NCBI GenBank assembly: GCA_942159475.1 | Contig: OW804097.1 | Span: forward strand, 52,162,986 to 52,226,985 | Origin: Sthenelais limicola | Taxonomy: Eukaryota; Annelida; Polychaeta; Phyllodocida; Sigalionidae | DNA: 64,000 nucleotides | Reading direction: 5' to 3' | Shown: positions 12,700 to 24,900 of the stretch, piece by piece | How the letters are laid out: each line of letters opens with the position of its first letter | Position numbering within the stretch: the stretch's first letter is position 1 | The notes under the pieces: generated by a model | The model's input: only the letters and a program-made list of their open reading frames with translations | Told to the model about the DNA's origin: nothing | Database searches by the model: none | Program-made: the position numbers and the translations under genes

Positions 12700-15600
12700 T
12701 GTGGGATAATTTTGTTTATTGAAGTTTGAAACTACTGTGCTCCAACTACATGTATGGTGTTTTTTCTATGATACGAATTTGTAGACTAATCTGTGAGGCT
12801 AATAGGGAGTCTGGAATCCTGCAATGAATCACTATACACCATATTATCTTCTTGTTCATTTTTTGCCTTTTTTTGGTAATTTTTTTTTGTGACGCAAATA
12901 CGGGGGATGATAGGGTCTAATGTAGTGAGTGGGGAATTGGTGAAGTAATGATGACAGCTAAATGCTGTACCACTGATCTGTTCCATACTCCGCGCCTGTA
13001 TGCATATTATCCTATACCACTGGCCATGTCACATATAGACAATATTATTGTATTTTAACATGAAGTTTGTCCATAGCATTTATTGTTCCTATGTTTTGTG
13101 CTGGGCGAATTCGGTATTAAAATGTACTAGTAACTGCGAGGGTTTTACATAAAAACGGAAAAATAACAACTCCTTGTTGCTTTACTCTTGCATAAATTGT
13201 ACTTGTCTATTACAATTATAGTTTCCATACAACTGGTCATAGAATAAATCCTTTATTGAAAAAAGACCTTGTATTTCTATTTATTTTAAGACTGTTTGTT
13301 GTTCTGGCATTCTAGAATTGTATTTTAGTTTTATAATTAAAATTGAATCGCAAGCCCTTTAACTGAATAAAAGGGTCTTTTCAAGTGTTTTGAAGGACAG
13401 CTCTATTCATTATAGTCACAGACGAAACAAACCAGGTGAAAAGGCATTCATAAAGCAGCCTTTTTGTCTGGCAAGATCTCGGACTTTACCACCAGCCGCC
13501 AGAGGGCAGGTCATCTGGTGGTACCCCCTAGTGTCATCTGTTAACGCCACCTAACGGCTGTCCAAGTCTCTTGTGGGGGACAGGGGAACATCTGCTTACC
13601 GTGACACTTCTCGCCTGGCCTGCTATCTAGGTCACATAAGTTGGTCGCGCCTAATTATCCGCTCTCTCTGGCTTCACATGTAAACAGATCAGCAGCAATG
13701 TCCACGTGTACAGATAGCTCCCTAATATGCCTTTCCAAATGCAGTGACTGATTGTTATGAAGTATTCCAACTTTTCCCGTCTCTAAAGGTGAGCCGAAAT
13801 AAGAAAAATAAAGTGACCCCCCCCCCACACACACACATATCAGTTTTTCCGTGTGTCATCATATAGATCTCTCCCCTCCCCCCCTTACTGTAAGTAGGAC
13901 CAATCTCGTTGGTAAGACGGATGGTAATACATTACGAAAATATTTTATTTTATCAATGTGTTACATAGAGAACCTAGATCCATAAACAATTTACCGTATG
14001 CCTTTAGCCAAGAAAGGCATTGAAGCATAATCATTGCTTTCTATGCAGTTTCCCCATAATTAAAGTATCTAAAAATTAAAAAGAAAACAAATCATCACCG
14101 CTCGCACGTGAGCAATAACAGGAGAATGAAACGTACAACACCCATCTATAAATACCGTAGCTCTTCCTCGATATTGTACGATTACAATAAAACATTTTTA
14201 ATGCACCGTCATATAATATGGGCAACATTTAACAATTTACCAACATATAATGTGTATAGATATATAAAATACACGGTTTTACAAGATCTATTTTACCATG
14301 AGCTATAACCTCACTACAGGAGGTATTTCAATGAGTTCGCGGCGGCAGTTTATATTAAAGATGTTCTCGGCGGGTCTGTTTCCCTCCAGGCGCTGTATTC
14401 GTTAAAACGTCGGAAAAGCTCATCGTTACGCTGGCCAATCTGTCACAATAAAACAAACGCAATCAACTCTGACATCACTCGAGTCCAGAGTGGTCGTGCT
14501 TTCATGAATGCTTGTTTAATATTTGATCTGTTTCGCCTAAAGTTGAATAATCCTATTTTTAACCATTGTTATCATTAGGAAGGTAGTTTAGTAAGCATAC
14601 CTATAGCTCACCTTATGATCAGTTTTCGATTAGAATCTGATTGATTATATGAATAAATTCTTTTCATTTGTCCACACAATTAGATGAAAAAATCCTTTAA
14701 TATTTCTAAATAATGGAAAAAGGAATAATGATATGTAACCAAGATGATGTATTTTATTGGTACGAGACGAGATACCTCTTTCCTCTCTGAACTACTAGAG
14801 ATGATAAATTGTGTTATTACTGCAGTTGGAGTTTTTGCATCTTGATCCAAAGGGATGAGAACTTTACTCGCGTTAAAAGAAAAGTAGTTTGGAAGAAAGA
14901 GGCTGAATCGTGACCAACCTATTTTAGCAAATTGCCGTTGCTAGGCTCTGAAGTCGTAAAATATTGAACGCCACCAGTTGGATGTACCAGTATCCACAGA
15001 TCAATGTTATAAAGCGGAGTTGCACCACCGCTGAGTTTATAGATTATTTTTTGATGTCTTGAACGTCTTACACATCAAAATCTTTATTGAAATTGCACTG
15101 AATTCTCAAAGTAGAAATATTTTGAAACCTTTCTTTAAATGATCTTGATCTTGATCAATCCTGTAATAAATTTTTTTTAATAATTAGAAATACGGACAAT
15201 GTAATTACATGATATTGAGATATATTCTGTAGGAGAAAAAAAAATATTGAGATATTTCATACGGTTACTTAGAAAGACACGGGAAAGGTATCAACCCATG
15301 CTTCTTTCTGTTTTACTATCTACACAATATACATTTTGTACAGAATATATAATTAAATATTAACAATGGAAGTCCTCAATACGTACATGTATATGTAATA
15401 TAAACATTGCTAAAATAGTTTTTAAATGACACTTGTCAGAATACACACACTTGTGCAAGATGAAAGCATGACAGAGCTCACTAGCCTTCTGTTTAGCTCA
15501 TTAGCGTGGTTGATGCTCAGAGAGGCAGTGCTTAGCACTGGGGTAGGGTGGAAGTTAGTGGCGCTTGCTAATGTTGGTGTGTGTGTGTCTATGTCTGCAA

Positions 15601-15780
15601 TAGCATACCAAGAGGGTTCGGCCAAAAAATAAGAAAAGGCACAAAACTCGCTTTGAAAGCACATACACAAAGATGATTTTTTTCGAATTGGGATGTTGGG
15701 TTGGCTTCACGGTCTAAATCATAAAGCTCCAAGAAATCACTTAATCTCCACACCAAAATAAATAATAAAACGTTTCTGAT
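12700..15780. other. Anonymous DNA, no gene seen
   Basis: AT-rich DNA with a 9-C run near 13818-13826 followed by a short CA run, and C-rich tracts near 13873-13884. A possible decayed member of the CAACGAG miniature family lies at 13896-13911. No exon or coding similarity was recognised; overlapping opposite-strand frames at 15422-15670 show no known domain. Confidence 0.4.
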
Positions 15781-15782
15781 TT

Positions 15783-15937
15783 CAGTCTAGGCCCACATCC
15801 ACTCAGTTTGACAGTTAATAATTGTATGACAGTGATATGTTAGGCGTCCTTATGTGATTCTAATGGCATTTTGCGGTCAGGAGCGAGTGGCTGTTCCTCA
15901 GTTTGGAGGGACTCGGTCAGCTCTAAGCCTAGTCTGG
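15783..15937. mobile_element. MITE family A, complete copy
   Basis: It starts CAGTCTAGGCC and ends AAGCCTAGTCTG. Inside are TTAGGCGTCC, AATGGCATTTTGCGGT and CCTCAGTTTGGAGGGACT, which place it in the opposite orientation to the copy at 4684. Confidence 0.8.
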
Positions 15938-16029
15938 GTTTTGAGTGATAAGTGTATCTTCTTCTACTGCCGTTTTCCCAACGTTATCTTTAAATTAAAA
16001 TTAATCTATTCATGTTTTCGTATCCAAAT

Positions 16030-16046
16030 CCCCCCCCCCCCCCCCC
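16030..16046 (+). repeat. Poly(C) run, 17 bases
   Basis: An uninterrupted C17 followed by short CA and ACAG units. Confidence 0.9.
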
Positions 16047-16099
16047 ACACACAGACACACAGACACACTTCCCTCTGTTCTTGAAATCGTGTGTATGAG

Positions 16100-17680
16100 G
16101 CTGGGGAGGAGACTGATGTAGAGCAACACTATACATGTATAGCGAGTGTCAACGTGTGAGTAGTAGAGAAAAGGTGCCATGCCGCAGGCTAAATTCTGAT
16201 TAGGTTATGGCTGACATTTCATGACTCATGCAGTGGGTTCTATTAGTCTTTGATCAACTTATTTATCATACTAGGATGGGGTGTAGGGTTGTGGAGGCAA
16301 TAGTGCGTGCCCATTAATGCTGATCTGGGAATTTTTGTTGATTTTGAGATATTTAATTTTGAGAAATCCCCACTGGCTTTATTACCAAAGTTAAGTATAG
16401 GATTGAATCGAATGTTTTATATAGATAGATCTGTATTTATATAAGTCATGTACAAGTATTATCAAACTTGAAAGTATTATATTACAGTCCATTGCATTAA
16501 ACTTGATAATGGGGAGGGGACAAGGCCCGAGTTACTGACTACTGGTGTCGGGTATATTTTCATAACTAAGGCAAGAAACTGTAGAAGGGTAAATAGCCTC
16601 ACCAACAATTCACGCTTAATTGTTCCTCCTTTTAAAATATTGGGTCTTCCAATGGAAACATCTGTTTGACAGCATCAAGTTATATGGAATATACTGTAAG
16701 CAGTTCTGACTGAAGCGAATGCTCAGCCAGGATCTCTTTAGCCCTGTTAGGAAATGCCTTGAACCCTCTCCGAGTCCTGTTTTAATCCAGCTTGTCATGC
16801 CATGTGTGCGCAGAAATAATAATTCGCTTCGTGACAGCGAGGTGTTTTTGGGGGTGTCTGGTTCAGTTTTCTATCAAGTTTCTCACTTCAAGCATACGGT
16901 AAGCTATGTTTCGATTGTTCGTGATTCTAATAACTCTTTCAAGGGATAGTCAGTCGCAGGAAAGAAGTTGTACTTGTAGCTCCTTACCGAAATCCGATTT
17001 GTATTCCTTGTGCATGGTAAAGATACAGGTTTTGATTATTTCTCGGGTAAACCTGATTCATTTTTAAGCGGTTCTGTGATATGGAATTTAAGAGTATCAT
17101 GATGAGAAGTACCTTTGTCTCTTTACTACTCTCTCCCTTCAAACTGTTACCATGCAATGGGGAATCGAATAGTGATGTATCCAACCTCACTTTAATCTAT
17201 GTCATAGATATGTGCACTTGTAGTAAAGTTGTGTGTCATCACCTTGACAATATCATCATATTTTTTTTGAAAATATATATATAAACTTTTATTCAATAAA
17301 CACATTTCTGTTTTAATGCAGTACTGAAAAGGGATGATCCCTCTCAAAGTATTACATACTATGAGGTCTTCCTGGTATCCCTTTTAAATCATAATATAAT
17401 GGGATAATGACAATGTATTTAATAAAGACGGTGTGGTTACCTATTCAAATCATCGTTTAGGTTAAATTATTAAATTCACATTTTCGTTTTCGTTTTCTTG
17501 AGATTCAAGACATTCCCTTTATAATAATAAGTGAATTTAGTAAATTTCTATGCAATTCTGCGGGGTAGTACAAGTCTATAATATTGATTATAACAGAAAC
17601 CCTCCTACTAGAGTAACTTTACATTTCCAAAGAGTATCATTACATTTTTGTTAGAAAATCTTTACTTGTTCACATTTTGT
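16100..17680. other. Anonymous DNA, no gene seen
   Basis: No recognisable exon, repeat family member or RNA gene. The frames near 16616-17284 are short, lack domains and have no supporting splice signals. Confidence 0.4.
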
Positions 17681-17724
17681 AGCTAACCATTTTTACAGTT
17701 AGTCATCGATTAATAACAACAATA

Positions 17725-19385
17725 ATACCTACTCTTAGCGAAGCACCTGTGAAAAGCTTGGGCAAGTGGTTCAAGGATACCCTGGTGGACAAGGATAGCA
17801 TCGACGAGATGATACAGAAAGCCAAGCAGTGGATGGACACCATAGAGAAATCTGGACTACCCGGGAGATACAAAGCATGGTGTTACCAACACGGAGTTCT
17901 CCCGAGGATGACATGGCCCCTGCTAATGTATGAAGTACCAATGACAAGGGTTGAGAGCCTAGAGCGTCTATTTAACCATCACCTACGTAGATGGCTCGGA
18001 GTGCCAAAGTCATTCAGCAGCATTGGACTGTACAGCAGGAGCTCCAAACTGCAACTACCACTAATGTCAATCACAGAGGAGTTCAAAGTGACCAAAGCAC
18101 GGCAGGCATTGATGTTCCGGGATAGTGAGGACACCATGGTACGAGAAGCCAGGATTGATGTCAGGACGGGACGAAAGTGGAGAGCAAGCACAGCCATTGA
18201 GGACGCCGAGAGTCGACTGCGCCATAAAGAGATTATTGGCACAGTCGCAACAGGTAGATTGGGGTTTGGCTCAATACCCAGAGCCTCATGGACAACAGCA
18301 AGCAAGCGGGGCAAGAGAGAACTCATCCTGAAAGAAGTGCGACTGACAGAGGAAGAGACTCGAGTTACTAAGGCAGTAGGAATGAGCCAGCAAGGACAAT
18401 CGACCAGATGGGAGCAAGCCCGACCCAGGAGCATGTCCTGGAAGGACATCTGGAAGATGGACGGGTATAAACTATCATTCCTGCTCCGATCGGTCTACGA
18501 CGTGCTGCCTTCGCCAAGTAATCTCAGGATCTGGGGATTAGCGGAGGATCCAAACTGCAAGTTGTGTGGAAGACCAGCTAATCTGGAGCATGTGCTGTCA
18601 GCATGCAATGTCGCGCTAACAGGAGGGCGCTACACATGGCGCCACGACCAAGTTCTGCGGGAGATCTGCGCAGCCCTGGATTTACATCGGAGAAAGAAGA
18701 GAAAGATCGAGAAAGGGCCCAAGTTTATCAACTTCGTAAGAGGTGGAACAAAAGGCAGCTCAAACAGACCACCAAGCGGCATCCTGGCAACAGCCAATGA
18801 CTGGCAGATGCAAGCTGACGTCTCTGGGAGATCAACATTCCCAAGACAAGTGGCAATAACAACACTGCGACCTGACATTGTGCTGTGGTCTCCAGGTACG
18901 AGGCAAGTGGTTCTAGTGGAGTTAACAGTGCCATGGGAGACCAGACTGGAGGAAGCCCATGAAAGAAAGAGGGAGAAGTACCAAGGATTGGTCGAGGCGT
19001 GCCTAGGAAACAACTGGAAGGCTTGGAACTTCCCAGTCGAGGTAGGCTGCCGAGGCTTCGCATCCAACTCCCTCTGGAAAACACTGGGCTTCCTAGGCCT
19101 CACTGGAACAGACAGAAAGAAGCTAGTTGGTGTAGTAGGACGGAAGGCAGAAGAGGCATCCTGCTGGATATGGAGGAAGAGGGAGGAGCCATGGAAGAGC
19201 TAGTCGGACCCTGGCTGAGTCTGATCACCTCAGTCGGCGCGCCCCCGGAGACCGTAGTGGTACGCGCCGAAACGGTTGATGAAAGGGAGTTCCACCTGAT
19301 GAGGGGTCCGACTTAGCAGTTCGGTGTTCAAGGAACGGGGGAGTTCCACTGGATGATGGGCCCGACTTCGCAGCGTAAGCTGTAT
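17725..19385 (+). mobile_element. 5'-truncated RLE-type non-LTR retrotransposon
   Basis: The element enters abruptly in the middle of its protein, around the residues PTLSEAPVKSLG. It runs through the end of the reading frame (19203) into about 180 bp of GC-richer 3' sequence, where two similar blocks contain GGGAGTTCCAC(C/T)(T/G)GATGA followed by GG(T/C)CCGACTT. No poly(A) tail is seen, and AT-rich local sequence resumes near 19385. The 5' truncation is typical of incomplete target-primed reverse transcription. No target duplication was identified. Confidence 0.75.
17728..19203 (+). pseudogene. C-terminal part of non-LTR retrotransposon polyprotein: RT thumb, zinc knuckle, restriction-like endonuclease
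   Basis: About 490 codons are open without a stop, but there is no genuine start: the frame is simply open from 17683, and the GTG at 17749 is an arbitrary entry. The polymerase palm is missing. Numbered from 17749, the first 150 residues resemble the post-palm region of these elements (GRYKAWCYQHGVLPRMTWPL). C270-x2-C273-x7-H281-x4-C286 forms the CCHC knuckle that precedes the nuclease in R2-, NeSL- and Hero-type elements. R374-P375-D376, then 14 residues, then E391 in VELTVPWE fits the PD...(D/E) nuclease signature. VEVGCRGFASNS follows near the end. The frame is unbroken, so the insertion is probably fairly recent or of low divergence. Assignment to a particular clade is uncertain. Confidence 0.8.
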
Positions 19386-19739
19386 TCTAAGAACAATTAA
19401 TAGAAACTGGTAGCCAAAATGTGAAGTATCTAAATAAATAATGAGTTAAATAAATCCTCCACTAGAATTTAGGGAGAAAAAATACTACAGTAAAGACTGT
19501 GTACATCAGTATTTCCATATTCCTGACATCGGTATAAAATTAAACAGGTTAGTTATCATATAATAAGAGTTTACTGTTATATCGGTCTTACTGACTCTGG
19601 TCTTACATGCCTTTGACGCTGTAAATTCTTTCGAATTAATATTACTACTACATCATTTTCGTGTAGTCTTACATTTATCAAATATATTTGCGATTGTAGA
19701 TATGAATGTATAGCTTTTTACTAAATTCTTTTCCCTTTG

Positions 19740-20110
19740 GTATGTCCCTTTTCCCAAATTGTTTACTATTCTGAATCATTAAAGTAAGGATCAAAGTCAT
19801 GGTGATATACATTCTTTAAATAAAATCTGAAGTCTTTTCTTGGAATGGTTTGAATTTTGTCAGGTAGCCTGTTCCAGAGCGTAGCGATTTTATAAAGATA
19901 AGATCTTTTGAAAGTTTCATTCTTAGGATGAGGGACTTTCATTTTCTTTCCCTTCGCTAGCCTTCTTAGGTTGACGTCTTTTCTATCTATATACTTCATT
20001 CATTGATCTACTATAAGCCCTTTCAAGAATATGTACTTGTTTCTTTACTTCATCGAAAATGTGATTGCCATATTTCTTTACAAGAAGAGTATGATGCCCG
20101 ATCAAATCGA
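19740..20110 (-). pseudogene. Fragment of a LINE ORF2 C terminus
   Basis: On the minus strand, 19766-19999 reads about 77 residues including KNETFKRSYLYKIATLWNRLP and then FRFYLKNVYH. This is the pattern found at the very end of CR1/Jockey-type LINE proteins (a Phe/Ser-rich stretch, then WN-x-LP). Upstream on the same strand (to about 20110), a second frame reads DEVKKQVHILERAYSRSMNEVY, so one frameshift separates the two halves. The polymerase and endonuclease domains are absent. It is a dead 3' fragment, unrelated in domain type to the RLE element just before it. A host gene is unlikely. Confidence 0.6.
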
Positions 20111-20532
20111 TTATAAATAATTAGGTTCATGTGTAGATAAGTGGATCATCATTTACGCTAACTAAGTTTTTTTTTATGAATCCATGCATATAGAAGCAAA
20201 TGTTGACGGTAGAGATGGCGCCCGAGTTTTACTACCAAGTAGTATAATGACTGTTCTCCATCTGTTCTACATATTTCCTTCTAGCTCAACGTGCTGACAG
20301 GTATCAAGTGATGTGTGACAACTAATGACAAGTCCTACTGGAGACAATGGAGAGTTATTAGGCCGCAATTAGTGAATCTCATTGTGGAGTCGGCAGCTGA
20401 TGCTCTCTTCTGCCTACACAGGTGTAGCCACTTGTAAACTGGTTTAATTAGTCCCAAGGCTGGCCATTATACATTCATTCATAAGAAGGAGGTATATAGG
20501 TAATATGATTTACACTCCTTTTACAAAATAGA

Positions 20533-20615
20533 CAGTCTAGGCTCAGAGTTGATAACGTTCCCCCAAACTGCGGAAAGCCTCTCGCTCCCAACTGCAAAAT
20601 GTCCTTATAGTTACA
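20533..20615. mobile_element. MITE family A, left half only
   Basis: It begins CAGTCTAGGCTCAGAGTTGA and continues through CCCCCAAACTGCGG and CTCTCGCTCCCAACTGCAAAATG, then similarity stops about halfway. The right terminus is missing. Confidence 0.75.
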
Positions 20616-22091
20616 TGCAGCTTTAACACGATCTATTATCATATATTGTACTTTTTATCCAATTTTCCTAATTTGTGCCTTTGTTGTCAAGGAAATGTAA
20701 TGGCCATTCCCTGTTTTTTCTCTAGGTTTATTATATTTACTATTATAGCATACATATCCAACATGATTATGTTTGTTTAGATTTGGTTCTCATGTACTCA
20801 TGCAAGTCCGGGTTCCCTCTTAAATCCTCTAAATCACTACCACTACCAGGTGTCTTCCATTTCTGGTGCAAAAGTTTAAACAAGGTCTTTGGGAGTCCAA
20901 GGCCAAACAATCAAGGGAACTTTTTATCCTCATAAATCTTCCTCTTTTATGAGAACTCAGAGAGGTAGTCATCAGGTAAAACTATTTAAAGTTCCGCACT
21001 AAATCTTGTTGTGAATGTGATTGGTTATCGTGGTACCAGCATATATGTTATCATGCCTGAGTCTACTTATTCAATCTCTCTCTGTGCCCTCGGCTGGGCC
21101 ATGGCTTAGGGAATCACTCAACTCTGACCATGGACTGCTTTCCTCCCTATGTGGTCCCAGTGATATATGTTGGGGGACGAGATTTGTATTTAAATGTTTT
21201 ATTCAGTCAAAACATTATATATATAAGCAGTGCACAATATTCTCAATCAAAGCTAAACAATACCAAATAGAGATTTCCTCTTTGTTTTTAGAGAGATTTA
21301 TATAATACCATAGTTAGCCTACATATAACTGTATAATCAGCTAAGTAATATATAGAGTAAGAAGAGATATGAAAAAAATAAAAATAAAAACAAGTTCGGA
21401 TGTGTAGAGAGTGTCAAGATACCAGGTCACAACCAGAATAATGTTCGGGCGAAAAGTATTACAATTTCAACATACATTCCAAGTAAATCCGATTCAACGG
21501 TCAACAAAACAACAGACATTCAAAGGTTATGTGTGTCTGAGGTGGAAGGGGAGGGGGCTAAAGGACCATTAGCCCCATATCATGGAAATTTAGTGGGGTT
21601 TTAAAAATCTAATATAAGAACAAAATTTTCTATTGTAATCTTTTATCTGATTTTAGAACAGAATTTTTACAAATGTTGTAATCAAGAAGATATGGTTCCA
21701 TATGGGCTTGGTTGGGGTCGTTCTCATGGAAATCAATACATGCTGACTGGCTTCTACTACTTCTATCGTTGCCATTGGGGATTACAATAGAGCAACCAAC
21801 TGCCACCAACAAAATTGAACAAACAATCTCCTCCGCTACCCCTAATTCATTTGGATCTGCTACGGAGATAGTATATAGATGATCTTGGAGGAGGAGTTGG
21901 AGGAGAGGTGGTGGTTATGAGAGTTTTTGTAACTATTAGGAGTGTGGCCAGTCAGGTGTGGGTAATGAATGGGAGCATAATAGAGGAGGTGGACTGGCAG
22001 TTGGCTGACTGCTAGTTTAGTGGGGGATGAGGGGACGAGGAGGAGTACAGCTTGTGGCGAGCTTATAGATGAGCATGAGCTTATAAAGACC

Positions 22092-22124
22092 TCAGAGTAA
22101 AAGAAAAAGAAACTTTTACTCTGA
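22092..22124. mobile_element. 33-bp palindromic insertion with 9-bp target duplication
   Basis: It starts TCAGAGTAAAAG and ends CTTTTACTCTGA, giving perfect 12-bp inverted repeats around a short purine loop. Both flanks carry the identical nonamer ATAAAGACC (22083-22091 and 22125-22133). The structure is that of an inverted-repeat transposon reduced to its ends. A 9-bp duplication is known for Mutator-like elements, but no family link is demonstrated. Confidence 0.6.
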
Positions 22125-22392
22125 ATAAAGACCCAGGTAAATCATTCCAGAGTGAAGAGATCGCAGCAAAGCTGGATCAAGCCGAGGCATTGTTTCCATT
22201 CTTCAAAAAGAAACTGAAATATCTATGAGTATCAATCAAATTCACGAAATGGTGTCATGCCCCTGATTGTTTATATTCTAGTTGTTTCACTCCAACATTT
22301 AGCTGTGGGTTATAACTTATTAAGTGGAGGGTTTTTTCATTTGTTATTGTCAAATTTCTGTCAAATAGAAAAACTATGTGAAGTTATGTACA

Positions 22393-22436
22393 TTACCATC
22401 CTGAAAACTATTCCGGGGGATAGTTTTCGGGATGGT
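22393..22436. repeat. Hairpin with 18-bp arms
   Basis: The left arm begins TACCATCCTGAAAACTAT and the right arm ends GATGGTA, with one mismatch and an 8-base G-rich loop. No flanking direct repeat was found. It may be a small palindromic element or a local inverted duplication. Confidence 0.6.
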
Positions 22437-24628
22437 AACTGCACCAATTCGCTATTTTCCAGTTGGCCGTTTTCCTGGTTGTCTGGTTGTTGCTGACTAT
22501 TAAACCTCTTATCTGACATTTCTCGCCCCTTCCAAAGGAAATTCTTTAATGTTTCCCAAGTCTAAGAGGGGATTGCAATGTGAAGTGAGGAATGAATGAA
22601 GAATCGCAGTGTTCCCTCGTAGCTAATGAAAAATATTGCAATTTTAGATCTACTACTGTCCCGATTGAAAACACTACTGGGAAATTAGTCCCGTTGAGGC
22701 ATCCAACCCATTCTCCAGCTGATATCCATCTAAATATTTAGCATCATGGCAATTTTCCTATGGATCAAGTGGTTCTATTGCAAGTGTTATTAACATAAGA
22801 TCTTAATGCATATTAAAAGAGTATTTTAGCCGCTGCTGAGTGAGAGAGGATGATAGCCGCTCATGCAATAAGGTACTTAGACGTAAATACTAGATCACAA
22901 TCAGAATATATATACTCTCCTCCTTGCCGAACACTTCCTCTAATTATAATAATGACCCATTCGCTCATATCAAATCACCATAGCATCACTAATGAATGTT
23001 TTACTCTTAGTATTTTGTCTTTTATCGCCACAATCTCGGAGGAAGGGAGAGAGCTATGTAATTTTTTTCATAGATTTGTTCACTGATGTATATAATATAT
23101 CATTGTCCTGAATGTTCATGTTAGAGAAGAGTTACGATTCACCATAATGCTTTAGAAGGCTGAAGATGTCAAGCTTTTTAAACATTTGTAATTATCATTG
23201 ACAAAAAGCGTGCAATTAAAGGAACAAAATGATTTCCACAAGAAAGAAAGAAGCTAGGACTGATTTACACTGTTTAATATATATGAATTATCCTGTAAAT
23301 TATAAAATAAATTTGAGTCCCATCAGTTTAAAAACAAATACCAAAGTATCATGTGTTCATCTGTACATGATTCCATAGTGTCGTATTTACATAAATGGAA
23401 ACCACAACAGTCTACTCACAACTTCTATTGCGTTCCTCGTTCAGACTTCATATGTTGTGTAAAGGAGTTAAGCCTATCATTAGTGGATACGGGTGAAGAA
23501 AGCTGACTGATACTCTTATTTACTCTTAAGACTGGTGTCGATATATGGAATAGTTGCTATAGCGTACTAGCATGTGACCATGGGAGTCAAATGTCTCAGA
23601 AAAACTAGAGAAAACGATTATTCAAGCTTAGAGTATCTCTGTGCTTCCATATAGATATTCTTTTTGACGTAAACCTCCTGTTTCTTATTACTGAAGGCCT
23701 GAAAATAGGTGGTGTCCTTGAACTCGTAGAATGACATTTGTAGGCGCAAATGCAAGTCCCCTATTGAACCCAGCATAACTTCCCAAAGCGGACCTGAACC
23801 TCTTAGTCTAACCGGTTTGTGCTGCATGGTCATAAACCACCTCACAATTCCTCTACATGTAAAGTTACATAGCTCTTCCCCCATAGTGTTAAACACACTC
23901 GTCAAGCTGATTAAAAGGTTTAGTGTTATTCCCGTTTCATGTGCGCTAAGGAAGGCAAATTCTCATTCTAGGCCTTCCCTGAGCGCTCTTCAGTTTCAAG
24001 TTCTATTGTTTGATGGCTGTTGTAGTATTTGTCTATTCAGGACGAACCATCGCGTTGTAAATACTCGTTTGTAGTGGTACTTTTGATTTAAAAGCCGCTC
24101 GTAAATTTCCTCTGGATTATTTGATTATTGGTCAACATGGTATCTGCGTAATAGTACTCGTTTTACTTTAACATCCTCCGGAATTCATGTTTTAGCATGA
24201 ATTGGTCTATCTGTGTTTTATATTACATATTTATATATATACATTCTGGATACGAATCTCGGATTATGTGTATATTTGGGGCTTCTCATTTATTTAGACT
24301 TAAGTGCATCTGGAAATACATACTGCTTCGTTGACCCAATAAGTTTAACTTTCAATTTACGAAGATATATTGTGTGAAAAAGTCTGTGAAGGGCTTCTTA
24401 AACCTGGAAATACAGGGGTATTGAATTTTCTTGCTTGGAAACAAATATCTAGCGTTAATATACGTTGTGAGAAATTCAGAATTAATATTATCACAATTAA
24501 ATTAGCTGAGTATTTTGTTATCTATAGAGGGGTACTGCAAATCAATTATTATTAAAAATTATAGTATTTAACAGCATTTCTGTTTTAAATAGTTTTCTAT
24601 AATATCAATTTTCTCTTGTGTTTTCCAG

Positions 24629-24818
24629 GATTACTTCTAGGTGGGGAGTATGCTGAGGAAGGATTACTTGTTACCATGTTGGAGTACCTAAAATGATGGA
24701 TAATACTAGTGACGGGCCAAGTGAGAGGGAGGAGGACTCTGGCATTGAGTCCTCTGTCCCTGACCCTGCAGACAGCACCTTATATATCAGGATAGCCATT
24801 CCTGACCTGAAAATACAG
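24629..24818 (+). CDS. First coding exon, probable Shank-family scaffold (coding part 24693-24818)
   Basis: The exon is bounded by a pyrimidine-rich acceptor ending TTTTCCAG at 24628 and a strong donor, CAG then GTAAGA, at 24818/24819. Translation can start at tandem ATGs (24693, 24696); an in-frame TGA at 24654-24656 supports a start inside the exon. This gives 42 codons ending in phase 0. The residues run from an acidic stretch (EREEDSGIESS) to DSTLYIRIAIPDLKIQ. The latter closely resembles the beginning of the SPN domain of Shank proteins, whose vertebrate members read VRVGIPDLQQ or VIRVVIQDLQQ at the same place before ankyrin repeats, SH3, PDZ and SAM domains. Shank organises the postsynaptic density. 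The next exon (expected to begin with a KC-L-F-like stretch) was not found here, so the rest presumably lies beyond a very long intron. The Shank call rests on about 15 residues. Confidence 0.55.
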
Positions 24819-24900
24819 GTAAGATTTGCTTTATTATTGCTTTGTCCACATGAGTCACCACCGGTTGTTGGGATTCAGGTCATGAGAAAAGGCTGTATTA

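Larger units (their letters stand above)
20620..24600. other. Anonymous DNA upstream of the Shank-like exon
   Basis: No convincing exon was found. It contains the 33-bp insertion at 22092-22124 and the hairpin at 22393-22436, which are described separately. A GGAGGAGG-rich patch lies near 21880-22060. Any promoter or 5' exon of the gene at 24629 should lie to the left, but I cannot point to one. Confidence 0.4.
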
